Positions 1 through 5,899 of a stretch of 7,312 nucleotides of DNA are shown here, one piece after another; the first letter of the stretch is position 1; every line of letters begins with the position of its first letter. The DNA comes from JANLSO01 sp031362405 (lineage in GTDB: Bacteria; Actinomycetota; Thermoleophilia; Miltoncostaeales; Miltoncostaeaceae). The stretch spans positions 1-7,312 of the forward strand of contig JANLSO010000078.1 in assembly GCA_031362405.1 (NCBI GenBank), written 5' to 3'. The notes beneath the pieces are model-generated. The model did not search any database. It had not been told where the DNA came from and saw only the letters and a list, made by a program, of their open reading frames with translations. Made by a program: the position numbers and the translations under genes.

Positions 1-273
1 GTCAAGCAGCCGGAGCACCGGCTCCACGTCATCGACGCGCAGCGAGACCACGAAGCTGACGGGTACGGTCTTCAGGCCGCGAGCCGTGGGGAGATCCGTG
101 GCGGCCTGATGCAGAGCACGATCGAGGGCCGCGCTCTCGATCGCCCAGCGACGGTACGCGCGCACGACCGGCCAAGAGGCGGCGGCTCCGAGGGTCTCCA
201 ACCCATCGAGGAGCTCTCCCAGGGCACAGAGGGCCCACGTACCGACGAGCCCGTCGAGATCGAGCGCCCTCAT
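1..273 (-). CDS. Unrecognised helical protein, N-terminal part (runs off the left edge)
   Basis: The frame is open from ATG at 273 to the window edge, giving the first 91 residues with no stop. It is not a family I recognise. The visible part is rich in Leu, Ala and charged residues (LDLDGLVGTWALCALGELLD near the start) and looks largely alpha-helical. The last visible segment, VPVSFVVSLRVDDVEPVLRL, looks like a beta strand followed by a helix. Third codon positions are strongly G/C from 273 downward, which supports real coding. The same frame stays open further upstream, with ATG at 315 and ATG at 411, but third-position G/C falls there and the 411 extension would read through a perfect palindrome at 355-371. 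I therefore prefer 273 or 315. Neither has a convincing Shine-Dalgarno site. The gene is divergent from the cupin gene. Confidence 0.6.
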   Translation of the reverse strand, partial: MRALDLDGLVGTWALCALGELLDGLETLGAAASWPVVRAYRRWAIESAALDRALHQAATDLPTARGLKTVPVSFVVSLRVDDVEPVLRLLD

Positions 274-354
274 CGCGCGACGGCGACCGGGCCGATCGTG
301 CCGGGAAAATGACATGGCATCGTCAATGACCACCGGCGGTCGCGAACCCGGAAT

Positions 355-371
355 ACCGCGATCATCGCGGT
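355..371. promoter_or_regulatory. Perfect 17-bp palindrome, candidate operator
   Basis: ACCGCGAT-C-ATCGCGGT has two perfect 8-base arms around a single central base. It lies 81 bases upstream of ATG 273 (39 upstream of ATG 315) and about 140 bases before the cupin GTG, inside the divergent region. Symmetry and position suit a binding site for a dimeric repressor or activator. The bound protein is unknown and need not be encoded in this window. Confidence 0.5.
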
Positions 372-498
372 CCGGCGTGATTCGAGCGTCGCCGCCAACC
401 TCCGGCCTCATCGCACTCCAGAGACGTTCTGCTTGTGAAAGAGGCCGGAGTGCCCGAACATCGCATTCGTCCAACAGCCTCGGCGCATTCTGACTGCC

Positions 499-505
499 GG
501 AAAGG
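499..505 (+). promoter_or_regulatory. Ribosome binding site that sets the cupin GTG start
   Basis: GGAAAGG sits 7 bases before GTG 513. The in-frame ATG at 435 has no such site and would add 26 residues with no counterpart in the recalled homologous cupins. Confidence 0.6.
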
Positions 506-512
506 CACGCCA

Positions 513-920
513 GTGGAGATCACCCGTTCGCATACGAGTACCCGACCGGGCCCCGCCGATTGGTTCACGGGTCACGTCTGGATCGACGACCTCGCCGCGC
601 CTCCTGCCCCGTCGCGGATCCACGCGGTGAGCGTGCACTTCACGCCCGGCGCGCGGACCGCCTGGCATACACACCCGCTGGGCCAGGTACTGCAGGTCAC
701 CGACGGGATGGGCCTGGCTCAGCGGCGGGGCGCGGCACCCCAGGTGATCCGCGCCGGCGACACCGTGCGTTTCGAGCCCGGTGAGGAGCATTGGCATGGG
801 GCGGGACCGGAGCACTTCATGACCCACCTTGCCCTGCACGAGCACGCTGACGACGGCGTCGCCACCTACTGGGGCGCACACGTCACCAACGAGGAGTACC
901 TCACGCCACCGGCCGGGTGA
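513..920 (+). CDS. Small manganese-type cupin, hydroxynitrile lyase-like
   Basis: A single-domain cupin of 135 residues from GTG 513. Cupin motif 1 is GARTAWHTHPLGQ (46-58), with His52, His54 and Gln58 as probable metal ligands. Motif 2 is PGEEHWHG (89-96), supplying His93. Gln replaces the usual motif-1 Glu, as in the small Mn-dependent cupins characterised as (R)-selective hydroxynitrile lyases, such as the Granulicella tundricola enzyme of about 131 residues. The start (MEIT..., GPADWFTG at 13-20) and end (HVTNEEY at 123-129) also match that family as I recall it. Those enzymes cleave or form cyanohydrins in vitro, but the physiological substrate of most members is unknown. The protein has no signal peptide, so it is cytoplasmic. 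It is convergent with the next gene, with 19 bases between stop codons. The cupin call is very secure; the hydroxynitrile lyase activity is inferred from residue matches. Confidence 0.9.
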   Translation: MEITRSHTSTRPGPADWFTGHVWIDDLAAPPAPSRIHAVSVHFTPGARTAWHTHPLGQVLQVTDGMGLAQRRGAAPQVIRAGDTVRFEPGEEHWHGAGPEHFMTHLALHEHADDGVATYWGAHVTNEEYLTPPAG

Positions 921-939
921 CGCGAAGCACTTCTCGGGG

Positions 940-1944
940 TCAATGCCCGCGCAGCCTCACGCTCGACACGGTGAACGGCAGCTCCGGCGTTCCGGGGCCG
1001 GCCGGGCCGCCGCGGTCGAACTGTGAGTTCACGACCAGCGCCCGGCGCCCGGTGAGTGCAAGGGTCGTCGGGAACTTGAAGCTCAGGTCGGTGCGCTCCG
1101 AGACGATCCGTCCGCGCCCGAACTTTCCGCCCAGGCGGATCTTCACGAGGAGCCTGTCGGAGTTGCGGATCGCGTAGAGCGTGTGGCCGCGTAGCTCGAG
1201 CCCGTCGCCGTTGGCCAGCGTGCCGCCTGTCAGCGCGACCTCTTTCACGCTGTCGTCGGAGACCGCCACGCGGTAGAGCTTGCCGGTGTTCGACTGCACG
1301 ACGAGCAGGTACTTGCCGTTGCGCGAAGCGACGATGCCGTTGGCGTTGAAGCCCTCGCCCTGGGCGTACGGAGCCTGGAGCGGAACCGCCGTCATCGCCG
1401 CCGTCGTCGGGGCGCCGGTCACGTACGCCTCCGACGGGATCTTCCACAGGGTCGCTTCCGACGAGTCGGTGACGTAGACGTCGCCGGAGGGGTCGATCGC
1501 GAGGTCATTGAGGAACGTCGCCCCGGCCTTCTGGTTGTCGAAGGTGAACAGCAACGCACCGGACTCGGAGTCGTAGATCCACACCTTTCCCGTGCCGCCG
1601 CCCGCGACGAACAGGTGCCCATCGTCGTCGGTCTTCAGCCCGACGGCGTTCGTGCGACCGTCGGCTCCGCCCGGAAGGAACTCCGCCACCGCCGGCTCGT
1701 TGAGGCTCCCGCGAAAGACGGCCCCGGTCGTCAGCGAGGTGACGAAGAACCGGCGGGTGTCGCGCTCGAAGGCGACCCCCTCCGGGTAGACGCCGCTTGC
1801 CGGAAGCGAATAGCTCGTCAGCGCTCCCCCGTATGGCGGGCCGTATGGCGCGCGGTTATGCGCGATCGCCCCCGGGGCAATCGCTGCCGCGCTCGTCGCG
1901 ATCGCCATCGCGCCGAGGACTGCTGCGTTCCGTCGTCTGGTCAT
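940..1944 (-). CDS. Secreted SMP-30/NHL-type beta-propeller protein
   Basis: A 334-residue protein from ATG 1944. Residues 1-28 form a Sec-type signal peptide: a basic MTRRR start, a hydrophobic Ala-rich core and an AIA-H cleavage candidate. The mature part shows repeated blade-like units such as YPEGVAF (53-59), GHLFVAGGGTGKVWIYD (109-125) and NDLAIDPSGDVYVTDSS (146-162). These are typical of SMP-30/gluconolactonase/LRE and NHL six-bladed propellers. Members may hydrolyse lactones or only bind ligands. I cannot align the divalent metal ligands of SMP-30 with certainty, so catalysis is not claimed. The frame stays open to an ATG at 2046, but that extension would put 34 basic, non-hydrophobic residues before the signal peptide, and the AGGAGG site fixes the shorter start. 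It probably acts outside the membrane and is a separate unit from the gene that ends at 2064. Confidence 0.85.
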   Translation of the reverse strand: MTRRRNAAVLGAMAIATSAAAIAPGAIAHNRAPYGPPYGGALTSYSLPASGVYPEGVAFERDTRRFFVTSLTTGAVFRGSLNEPAVAEFLPGGADGRTNAVGLKTDDDGHLFVAGGGTGKVWIYDSESGALLFTFDNQKAGATFLNDLAIDPSGDVYVTDSSEATLWKIPSEAYVTGAPTTAAMTAVPLQAPYAQGEGFNANGIVASRNGKYLLVVQSNTGKLYRVAVSDDSVKEVALTGGTLANGDGLELRGHTLYAIRNSDRLLVKIRLGGKFGRGRIVSERTDLSFKFPTTLALTGRRALVVNSQFDRGGPAGPGTPELPFTVSSVRLRGH

Positions 1945-2063
1945 GCGGGCCTCCTGTGATCTGAGGACGGCAATCCGATGCCGCCTGCGATGAGGGTAGA
2001 CCCCTTGCCCCTGACGCGAAAAAATGCTGTTCCATGCCCCCTGCATAAATCTGCTGATGGCAG
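1945..2063. promoter_or_regulatory. 119-base intergenic region: end of the ThDP operon and leader of the propeller gene
   Basis: Both flanking genes are on the minus strand. An imperfect inverted repeat, CGGCA-ATCCGA-TGCCG (1968-1983), lies 24 bases upstream of the propeller start and could be an operator. A run of six A at 2019-2024 reads as T6 on the minus strand after the ThDP gene. The only stem before it is weak (ATGC/GCAT around AGGGG), so a terminator is possible but not supported. No clear -35/-10 pair was found. Confidence 0.35.
1950..1955 (-). promoter_or_regulatory. Ribosome binding site that sets the propeller gene start
   Basis: On the minus strand AGGAGG lies 5 bases before ATG 1944. 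It is the best Shine-Dalgarno site in the area and decides the start immediately before the signal peptide. Confidence 0.75.
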
Positions 2064-4004
2064 CTACACCGCGCGGGCGATCACCGGGACCTCCACGAGC
2101 ACGGGGCCCTCGGGGACGGCGAATGCTTCACGCAGTGCCGCGTCGAGGTCGTCCGGGCTCTCGACGCGCAGACCAACCGCGCCACAGCTACGCGCATACG
2201 CCGCAAAATCCGGGTTGACGAGATCTGTTTGCCACACCGGTCGCACGGCGCTGATCTGTTCGCGACTGATCTTTCCGAGCTCGCCATCGACGAGCACCAC
2301 GTGAACGATCGGCATCCGGTACTTCACCAGCGTGGTCATCTCTGCCAGGTACTGGCCGAGGCCGCCGTCGCCGGAGACCGACACGATCCGGCGCGTCCCT
2401 CGCGTGGCCGCCCAGGCACCCATCCCCGCCGGCAGGGCGAACCCGATCGAGCCGAGGTATCCGGACATGAGAACGTCCTGGCCCTGGCGGCAGGTGAAGT
2501 AGTGGCCGAAGGCGTAGGCGTTGTTACCCACGTCAACCGCGATCACGGCGTCCTCGGGAACCACTTCCGCGAGCGCCGTGAAGACCCGGGCCGGGTGCAT
2601 CCGCCCACCGGCACCGGGAGCAGCCGCTCGGCGGGAGACTTCCGTCATCCAGCGCTCGCGGCGGCGCGCCAGGGTGGCGAGCAGGGCGGGGCGCTCGACC
2701 GGTTGTAGCGCGGCGGTCAAAAGCTCGAGGGTGCGACCGATGTCGCCCCACAACGGCACCTCGATCGGATGGAACTTGCCGAGGGTCATCGGGTCGAGGT
2801 CGACCTGGATCGTCGGCACCCACTGGGCCAGCCCAGAGTGGTTCGAAAACGATGCCCCGAGGACCAGCATGCAGTCGGCACGCGCCATCGTCGCCGCGGC
2901 AACCGGCGTGCCCGAGCGCCCGACCACTCCGCAGGCCAGCGGGTGATCGTCGGCGATGAATCCCTTGGCCTTGAAGGTGGTGAGAACGGGCGCGTGGATC
3001 CACTCGGAGAACTCCCGGGCAGCCTCACGGAAGGGACGTGCTCCGGCTCCGAGGACGATGATGGGATGCTTCGCCGTCGCAAGGAGAGCGATCGCCCGCT
3101 GTAGTTCCTCCTCAGGGGGAGTGATCCGGGTCGCCGCGATGCGGCCGGCTCGTGGCCGACGAGGCGGTTCGTGAAGGCCCGGCAGCTCCTGGACCTCATC
3201 GGGGAGGATCAGATGCGCGACATCGCGCCGCACCGTGGCGTGCTTGACCGCCAGCGCGGCGAGTTCGGTGGCATTCTGCGCCCGAAGAACCGTCTGGCTC
3301 CAGGCCGAAACCGCCGAGAACGCTTCCGCGAGGGGAACTTCCTGAAACGCCCCTGGGCCAAGCACCTGGGTCTGGACCTGGCCGGTGAGCGCGAGGGCAG
3401 GCGCGCGGTCGACCTTGGCGTCCCAGAGGCCCGTCAGGAGGTTCGTGGCTCCGGGGCCGGCGATCGACAGCGCAGCGGCGGGGCGGCCCGTGAGCTTGCC
3501 ATACGCCGATACCGCGAACGCCGCCGCGCCCTCGTGGCGCACGCCGACGAACAGCACCCGCCCATCCTTCTCGGCGCGGCGCACCGCGTCGGCCATACCG
3601 AGGTTCGAGTGCCCGACCATCCCAAAGACCGTATCGACACCCCATTCGGTGAGCGTGCCGACGATCTGGTCCATCAGCGACGGGCGTACCTCAACCACCG
3701 GAAGCTCGGCCCAGAGCCCATCATTGCGGTGCTCCAGCGGGTATGCGGTCGCGCAGTCGCGAAAACCCGGAGGGGGCTCCCCCGTGATCGGGTCGTACTC
3801 GTAGCCGTGCCACGGGCACAGAACCAGACCGCGTTCCATGGTCCCATCGCCGAGGGGACCTCCCTGGTGGGGACACCGGTTGTCGAGCACTCCCCAGCCA
3901 GCGTCGGTGCGCGTGACGCACAGGGCGCGCCCCTCCACGACGACGGTGGTCATCTGCCCCACCTCGAGGTCTCCGGGTTCCACGCGAACCCACCGTGCGG
4001 TCAC
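2064..4004 (-). CDS. Rieske [2Fe-2S] domain fused to a ThDP-dependent enzyme (acetolactate synthase/pyruvate oxidase superfamily)
   Basis: A 646-residue protein from GTG 4004. Residues 1-107 are a Rieske domain with ligands Cys44-Pro-His46 and Cys63-Pro-Trp-His66. From about 109 a full three-domain ThDP enzyme follows. Its N-terminal Pyr domain has the ThDP-activating Glu158 (RHEGAAAFA) and GPGATNLLTG (183-192). A central dinucleotide-fold domain has HPIIVLGAGARPF. The C-terminal PP domain has GDGG at 545-548. Superfamily members act on 2-oxoacids such as pyruvate, transferring or oxidising the C2 fragment. The Rieske domain suggests electrons pass to or from an iron-sulfur cluster, as in an oxidase or dehydrogenase. 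The usual Asn-Asn of the ThDP/Mg2+ motif reads Val572-Asp573. FAD binding cannot be judged by eye. Its start overlaps the upstream stop in GTGA, so translation is probably coupled. Substrate unknown; the architecture is clear. Confidence 0.9.
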   Translation of the reverse strand: MTARWVRVEPGDLEVGQMTTVVVEGRALCVTRTDAGWGVLDNRCPHQGGPLGDGTMERGLVLCPWHGYEYDPITGEPPPGFRDCATAYPLEHRNDGLWAELPVVEVRPSLMDQIVGTLTEWGVDTVFGMVGHSNLGMADAVRRAEKDGRVLFVGVRHEGAAAFAVSAYGKLTGRPAAALSIAGPGATNLLTGLWDAKVDRAPALALTGQVQTQVLGPGAFQEVPLAEAFSAVSAWSQTVLRAQNATELAALAVKHATVRRDVAHLILPDEVQELPGLHEPPRRPRAGRIAATRITPPEEELQRAIALLATAKHPIIVLGAGARPFREAAREFSEWIHAPVLTTFKAKGFIADDHPLACGVVGRSGTPVAAATMARADCMLVLGASFSNHSGLAQWVPTIQVDLDPMTLGKFHPIEVPLWGDIGRTLELLTAALQPVERPALLATLARRRERWMTEVSRRAAAPGAGGRMHPARVFTALAEVVPEDAVIAVDVGNNAYAFGHYFTCRQGQDVLMSGYLGSIGFALPAGMGAWAATRGTRRIVSVSGDGGLGQYLAEMTTLVKYRMPIVHVVLVDGELGKISREQISAVRPVWQTDLVNPDFAAYARSCGAVGLRVESPDDLDAALREAFAVPEGPVLVEVPVIARAV

Positions 4005-4732
4005 GGTGTTCCTCCATGGTCGGCCGCCACTCGAGCGCGGCATTCGGCGAGGAACTCGGCCGCCCGAGCGTGGGGATCTGAGACGACGCAAAGTTCTGCG
4101 TAGCCGAGGGAACGGCCGCGAAAATGCGGCTCATTCCAGAAGGTGTCGCCCTCGAGAGGAGCCGTCCACGGCACTGCGTAGACGTACGGCAGCGGGTGTG
4201 CGGCATCGCCGGGCGACGCTCCGTAGCCGGCGCGCGCGGGGCCGGCTCCGATCTCGGTCGCGACGTCGAAGTGCTCCGGCCAGAGCTGGATCTCGCTCGG
4301 TTCCTCAAACGGGGCCGAATCCGCCAGGAGTTCGCCGAGCAGCGTCGCGCCGAACGCGAACCAGTCGCCGAGAAACGCGACGCTCGCCGGATCGATCCCG
4401 AGCGGCCCATCGACATCTCCGATCGGTGGCACATCGAGTCGCTCCGACCTGCTCGCATCCATCGTGAGACCGGCCACCCCGGCGGCGGCCCGCAGGGTGG
4501 TGAAAGGATACGTCGCCGGCGGCGGCCCGTCGAAGGTCAGCCCTTCAGACCCGACGCGTACCCTGTCGTCGTTCCCCGCCGCCGACGGTGTGCCAAACCC
4601 ACCCGGCACGGGGCGCAGGCCGATGCGCGAGGTTCGCGCCTCGTGCCAAGGCGAAACGACGTACACGGCGAGTCGATGCAGGGCGTCACGCGTGGAGGCG
4701 TAGCGCGCGGGTACGGGGGCCAGAGATGTCAT
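4001..4732 (-). CDS. Conserved-looking protein of unknown function (243 residues)
   Basis: I do not recognise a named family. The protein runs from ATG 4732, which has an AGGAG site 5 bases upstream. It lacks a signal peptide or membrane segment. It is rich in aromatic residues and in Pro/Gly, with stretches that look like conserved motifs: VYVVSPWHEART near residue 23, EIQLWPEHFDVA in the middle, GYGASPGD, then PLPYVYAVPW and TFWNEPHF. The cluster of Trp, His, Glu and Asp in these motifs could form a ligand or cofactor pocket, but no catalytic signature is identifiable. The C-terminus is a helix (ARAAEFLAECRARV). Its stop overlaps the Rieske-ThDP start by 4 bases, so the two products are probably made in step and may act together, for example as a partner or accessory subunit. 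A stem-loop precedes it. Confidence 0.75.
   Translation of the reverse strand: MTSLAPVPARYASTRDALHRLAVYVVSPWHEARTSRIGLRPVPGGFGTPSAAGNDDRVRVGSEGLTFDGPPPATYPFTTLRAAAGVAGLTMDASRSERLDVPPIGDVDGPLGIDPASVAFLGDWFAFGATLLGELLADSAPFEEPSEIQLWPEHFDVATEIGAGPARAGYGASPGDAAHPLPYVYAVPWTAPLEGDTFWNEPHFRGRSLGYAELCVVSDPHARAAEFLAECRARVAADHGGTP
4011..4015 (-). promoter_or_regulatory. Ribosome binding site that sets the Rieske-ThDP GTG start
   Basis: GGAGG on the minus strand sits 6 bases before GTG 4004. It lies inside the 3' end of the upstream gene and excludes the in-frame ATG at 4091, which would add 29 basic residues overlapping that gene. Confidence 0.75.
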
Positions 4733-4752
4733 CGCCGCTCCTGTCTCGTGTC

Positions 4753-4774
4753 ATCGGCTGCTGTTACAGCCGAT
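4753..4774 (-). terminator. Intercistronic stem-loop between the reductase and unknown-protein genes
   Basis: On the minus strand ATCGGCTG and CAGCCGAT form a perfect 8-bp stem around the loop TAACAG. It begins 11 bases after the stop of the upstream gene and ends 20 bases before the next start, leaving that ribosome binding site free. There is no U-tract, as is common for G/C-rich actinobacterial hairpins. It may be a partial terminator, an mRNA processing or stability element, or a DNA operator for an internal promoter. Confidence 0.5.
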
Positions 4775-4785
4775 CTCGTCGGCGT

Positions 4786-5466
4786 CTACCGAACGATGCG
4801 CACATTGAACGCCGCGGTGCCGAGCGAGGCCATCAGCCGCATCCAGAGCGGCAGGTACATCTCGGCGCCGCGTGCGGTGGTGATGTCGCCGAGGTCGATG
4901 ATGTCGGTCCAGCCGAAGCTCTCCAGCACGGCCCGCACCGTCGCCTTGGCTGCATCGTCGTTGCCGCTCAGAAAGACCGAGTGCTCACCGGCGCCCACGC
5001 CCGCGGGGTCGACCATCACGCTCGCGGTCATCGTGTTGAGGCTCTTCACGACATGCGCCGCGGGGAAGGCCCGCTGGATCTGCTCGCCGAGTGAATCGGT
5101 GTCCTTCACGAGCAACGTGGGCGGAAACCCGGCCGAGAAGTCGAGCGGGTTCGAGACGTCGAGGATCACCACGCCGGAGAGGCGCTCTGCTCCAGCCTGC
5201 GTGAGCGCGTCGACCGAGACGCCTCCGGAGGTCGCGTTGATGACCAACCCGGCGTTGTGGCAGGCGTCGGCAAGGGTGGCGAGCCCGACACCCGGGTTGT
5301 CGGCGTGCCAGTCGCGGAAGACCGGGTTACCCATCGGTCCGGGCTCGGTGCGGGCCAGCGTGGCTGACGGGTCGCGGGTACCGATGACGACCTCGTGACC
5401 CGCCGCTGCGGCGCGGCCGGCCAAGGTCTGGCCGACCATGCCGGTTCCGAGAACGGCGATCTTCAT
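4786..5466 (-). CDS. F420/NADP oxidoreductase-fold protein (NAD(P)-binding Rossmann protein)
   Basis: A 226-residue protein from ATG 5466, which follows GAGGAG at 5-base spacing. The start MKIAVLGTGMVGQTLA holds the dinucleotide-binding GxGxxG (Gly7-Gly12). The second strand ends in GTRDP (29-33), where Arg31 instead of an acidic residue favours NADP(H). Residues such as VVILDVSNPLDFSAGFPP and HVVKSLNTMTASVM match the domain called NADPH-dependent F420 reductase, which transfers hydride between F420 and NADP. Many actinobacterial members are annotated this way without proof, and some relatives do not use F420. Its size fits Fno-type enzymes (about 210-230 residues). It begins 21 bases after the cytochrome gene, so it is in the same operon. 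It could feed or draw reducing equivalents linked to the downstream ThDP enzyme; that is inference. Confidence 0.85.
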   Translation of the reverse strand: MKIAVLGTGMVGQTLAGRAAAAGHEVVIGTRDPSATLARTEPGPMGNPVFRDWHADNPGVGLATLADACHNAGLVINATSGGVSVDALTQAGAERLSGVVILDVSNPLDFSAGFPPTLLVKDTDSLGEQIQRAFPAAHVVKSLNTMTASVMVDPAGVGAGEHSVFLSGNDDAAKATVRAVLESFGWTDIIDLGDITTARGAEMYLPLWMRLMASLGTAAFNVRIVR

Positions 5467-5487
5467 GGGTGCTCCTCGATCGGGTCT

Positions 5488-5886
5488 CTACCTCGTCGAG
5501 TCTGCCACGTACGCGGCGACGTCCTGGATCTCCGTGTCGCTGAGCTTGCCACCGAACGCAGGCATGCCGCCGCCGCCGCTGGTCACCTGCGACACCACCT
5601 GCGCGACTTCGGGAGCCAGGTTGTCGAGGTTCGGGCCGATCGCGCCCGACGCCCCGGCCGCCGCCAGAGTGTGGCAGCCGCCGCAGCCCGCGCTCGTAAA
5701 GATCGCCTTGCCAGCCACCGCGTCGCCTGCCGCCGGGGCGGCCGGCGTGGTCGCCGCCGGCGCGGGAGTCGACGCGGCCGGCGGGGTCGATGCGTCGCTC
5801 GTCGTGCTGTCGCTTCCGCATCCCGCGATGCCGACGACCACGGCCGCCCCGGCCAGCGCCACCGCCATGGACCGTTGCGCCTTCAT
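5488..5886 (-). CDS. Lipoprotein c-type cytochrome (class I, mono-haem)
   Basis: A 132-residue protein from ATG 5886, preceded by AAGGAG. Residues 1-22 are a lipoprotein signal with lipobox IAGC, so Cys23 would be lipidated and the protein anchored on the outer face of the membrane. Residues 24-53 are a flexible Ser/Thr/Pro/Ala linker. The cytochrome domain follows, with AGDAVAGKAIF, the haem site Cys68-Gly-Gly-Cys71-His72, GPNLDNL (84-90) and the probable axial Met108 in GGGGMPAFGG. The C-terminal helix is LSDTEIQDVAAYV. This is the usual compact cytochrome_CBB3/class I layout of about 80 residues. It carries single electrons, typically towards a terminal oxidase. It starts 13 bases after the regulator gene's stop, with its ribosome binding site lying in that gap. 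Here it is a possible electron partner for the operon's redox enzymes. The in-frame ATG at 5925 is rejected because it would bury the signal peptide. Confidence 0.93.
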   Translation of the reverse strand: MKAQRSMAVALAGAAVVVGIAGCGSDSTTSDASTPPAASTPAPAATTPAAPAAGDAVAGKAIFTSAGCGGCHTLAAAGASGAIGPNLDNLAPEVAQVVSQVTSGGGGMPAFGGKLSDTEIQDVAAYVADSTR

Positions 5887-5899
5887 GCCGGACTCCTTA

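Larger units (their letters stand above)
274..512. promoter_or_regulatory. Divergent intergenic region between the left-edge gene and the cupin gene
   Basis: This 239-base region must hold the promoters of two divergently transcribed genes. It contains a perfect palindrome (355-371) and, on the minus strand, a TTGACG hexamer (plus-strand 321-326) that resembles a -35 box. No matching -10 box is visible at the usual spacing. I could not define a promoter with confidence for either gene. Confidence 0.45.

Noticed and set aside
435..512. ATG 435 as the start of the cupin
   Set aside because: The extra 26 residues are not like the family N-terminus, and the GTG at 513 has a good ribosome binding site.
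408..881. Minus-strand frame of 157 residues opposite the cupin gene
   Set aside because: The cupin's motifs and ribosome binding site fix the plus strand as coding; this frame has no recognisable content.
866..1447. Minus-strand frame of 193 residues inside the propeller gene
   Set aside because: It is a shifted frame of the propeller gene, rich in Arg and Gly, without its own start signal.
2019..2024. T6 tract (minus strand) after the ThDP gene as an intrinsic terminator
   Set aside because: The only stem before it is 4 bp and separated from the T-run by 9 bases, so it does not meet the usual pattern.
3171..4103. Long plus-strand frame (310 residues) opposite the Rieske-ThDP gene
   Set aside because: It is antisense to a gene with clear domain motifs. 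Its product is Arg- and Pro-rich with no recognisable domain, as expected of a mirror frame in high-GC DNA.
4124..5398. Long plus-strand frame (424 residues) over the unknown-protein and reductase-fold genes
   Set aside because: It spans two minus-strand genes and the stem-loop between them. Composition is shadow-like.
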